Shown here: in pieces, positions 63,601-64,000 of the stretch
How positions within the stretch are numbered: the first letter of the stretch is position 1
Layout: each line of letters begins with the position of its first letter
NCBI GenBank assembly: GCA_014338405.1
Contig: JTDE01000449.1
Location: 118,363 to 182,362, forward strand
Length of the DNA: 64,000 nt
DNA from: Paragonimus skrjabini miyazakii
Taxonomy: Eukaryota > Platyhelminthes > Trematoda > Plagiorchiida > Troglotrematidae
Reading direction: 5' to 3'
Program-made: the position numbers and the translations under genes
The notes under the pieces: generated by a model
Told to the model about the DNA's origin: nothing
The model's input: only the letters and a program-made list of their open reading frames with translations
Database searches by the model: none

Positions 63601-64000
63601 TCCCAACTTTTGTCATTTACTTATCTATTGAGTACGTTGAGGGATATTATGATCACTTCATATCATTAGTGCTTTCAAACATTCTGGAAACATTTTGTCT
63701 TACTCTATTCTCGCCCTGTCATCTACTCAATCAATTGATAATTGAATATGAGCTCCTCATAGTTGTACCGTCCGAGAGTTGTTTTCCGGAATCAGTCACC
63801 AAAAGTTGTCATCAACTTTTCCTAGTTATTGAAGCATCTTTTCCCGGGAAGTAGCAATTCTGATAAAAATGTTTGTAGGTTTCGATGTCTCCCGGCATTC
63901 AACAGTTCTCAATAAATCTCGTCCGCTACAGCTCGCTGACATAATTCAGACTTTTATACAGCTATTTCTAATTATGTTTAGCTAGATACCGATCCAACGC
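57641..64000. other. About 6.4 kb with no recognised gene
   Basis: Open frames reach 101 codons (minus, 61358-61663). An 81-codon minus frame at 63258-63503 (start MFEEMSKDFD) has a balanced, tryptophan-containing composition that looks more protein-like than most, but it matches nothing I know. Small repeats at 57911-57920 (AT run) and 60535-60554 (GAAAGCTTCC twice) are the only other items seen. Confidence 0.35.
60535..60554. repeat. 10-bp tandem duplication
   Basis: GAAAGCTTCC followed by GAAAGCTTCG, each carrying the palindrome AAGCTT. Minor. Confidence 0.85.

Noticed and set aside
1..64000. Prokaryotic features (operons, CRISPR, insertion sequences)
   Set aside because: No long frames, no ribosome-site/ORF pairs, no spaced direct repeats; the elements found are animal-type retroelements.

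Overview
The window looks like repeat-rich, gene-poor nuclear DNA from an invertebrate animal. By eye it is AT-rich (roughly 60%), CpG is not obviously depleted, and there is one 100-base run of N typical of a scaffold gap. The longest open frame is only 129 codons, which is about what non-coding DNA of this composition gives by chance. The recognisable material is retroelement debris: four decayed Penelope-like elements (PLEs, three with remnants of a GIY-YIG endonuclease), tRNA-derived SINE heads, and a dispersed repeat family. A flatworm, perhaps a trematode, is my best guess from this mixture, but this is inference and other PLE-rich invertebrates are not excluded. I found no intact host gene, tRNA, rRNA or CRISPR array.

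Layout. 0-1.3 kb: minus-strand PLE remnant with reverse transcriptase (RT) tail plus GIY-YIG domain. 1.3-7.2 kb: nothing recognised. 7.2-8.7 kb: plus-strand PLE remnant with the RT catalytic core, a degenerate linker and a CTGATGA/GAAAC-like tail. 10.3-10.9 kb: GC-rich patch ending in a minus-strand tRNA-related SINE head. 13.3-14.0 kb: GC-richer patch with overlapping open frames, a CCAAT box and a perfect four-unit heat-shock element. 14-26.5 kb: mostly featureless, with AT-rich simple repeats. 26.5-27.2 kb: third PLE remnant, plus strand. 28.4 kb: assembly gap. 33.2 kb: another SINE-like head. 34.4, 41.1 and 46.3 kb: copies of one dispersed repeat family. 40.96-41.18 kb: two successive inverted repeats, one a perfect 20-bp pair. 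45.09-49.63 kb: the most striking structure, two ~530-bp arms in inverted orientation, about 99% identical over their 500-bp core, enclosing ~3.5 kb. 57.3-57.6 kb: fourth PLE remnant, minus strand.

No operons or gene sets are present. The coding remnants are all selfish-element fossils carrying stops and frameshifts. The inverted-repeat pair is much younger than its surroundings, because its arms are nearly identical while the other repeats are heavily diverged. It is the best candidate for something new in the window: a long-TIR non-autonomous transposon, or two very recent opposite insertions of one ~0.53-kb repeat.
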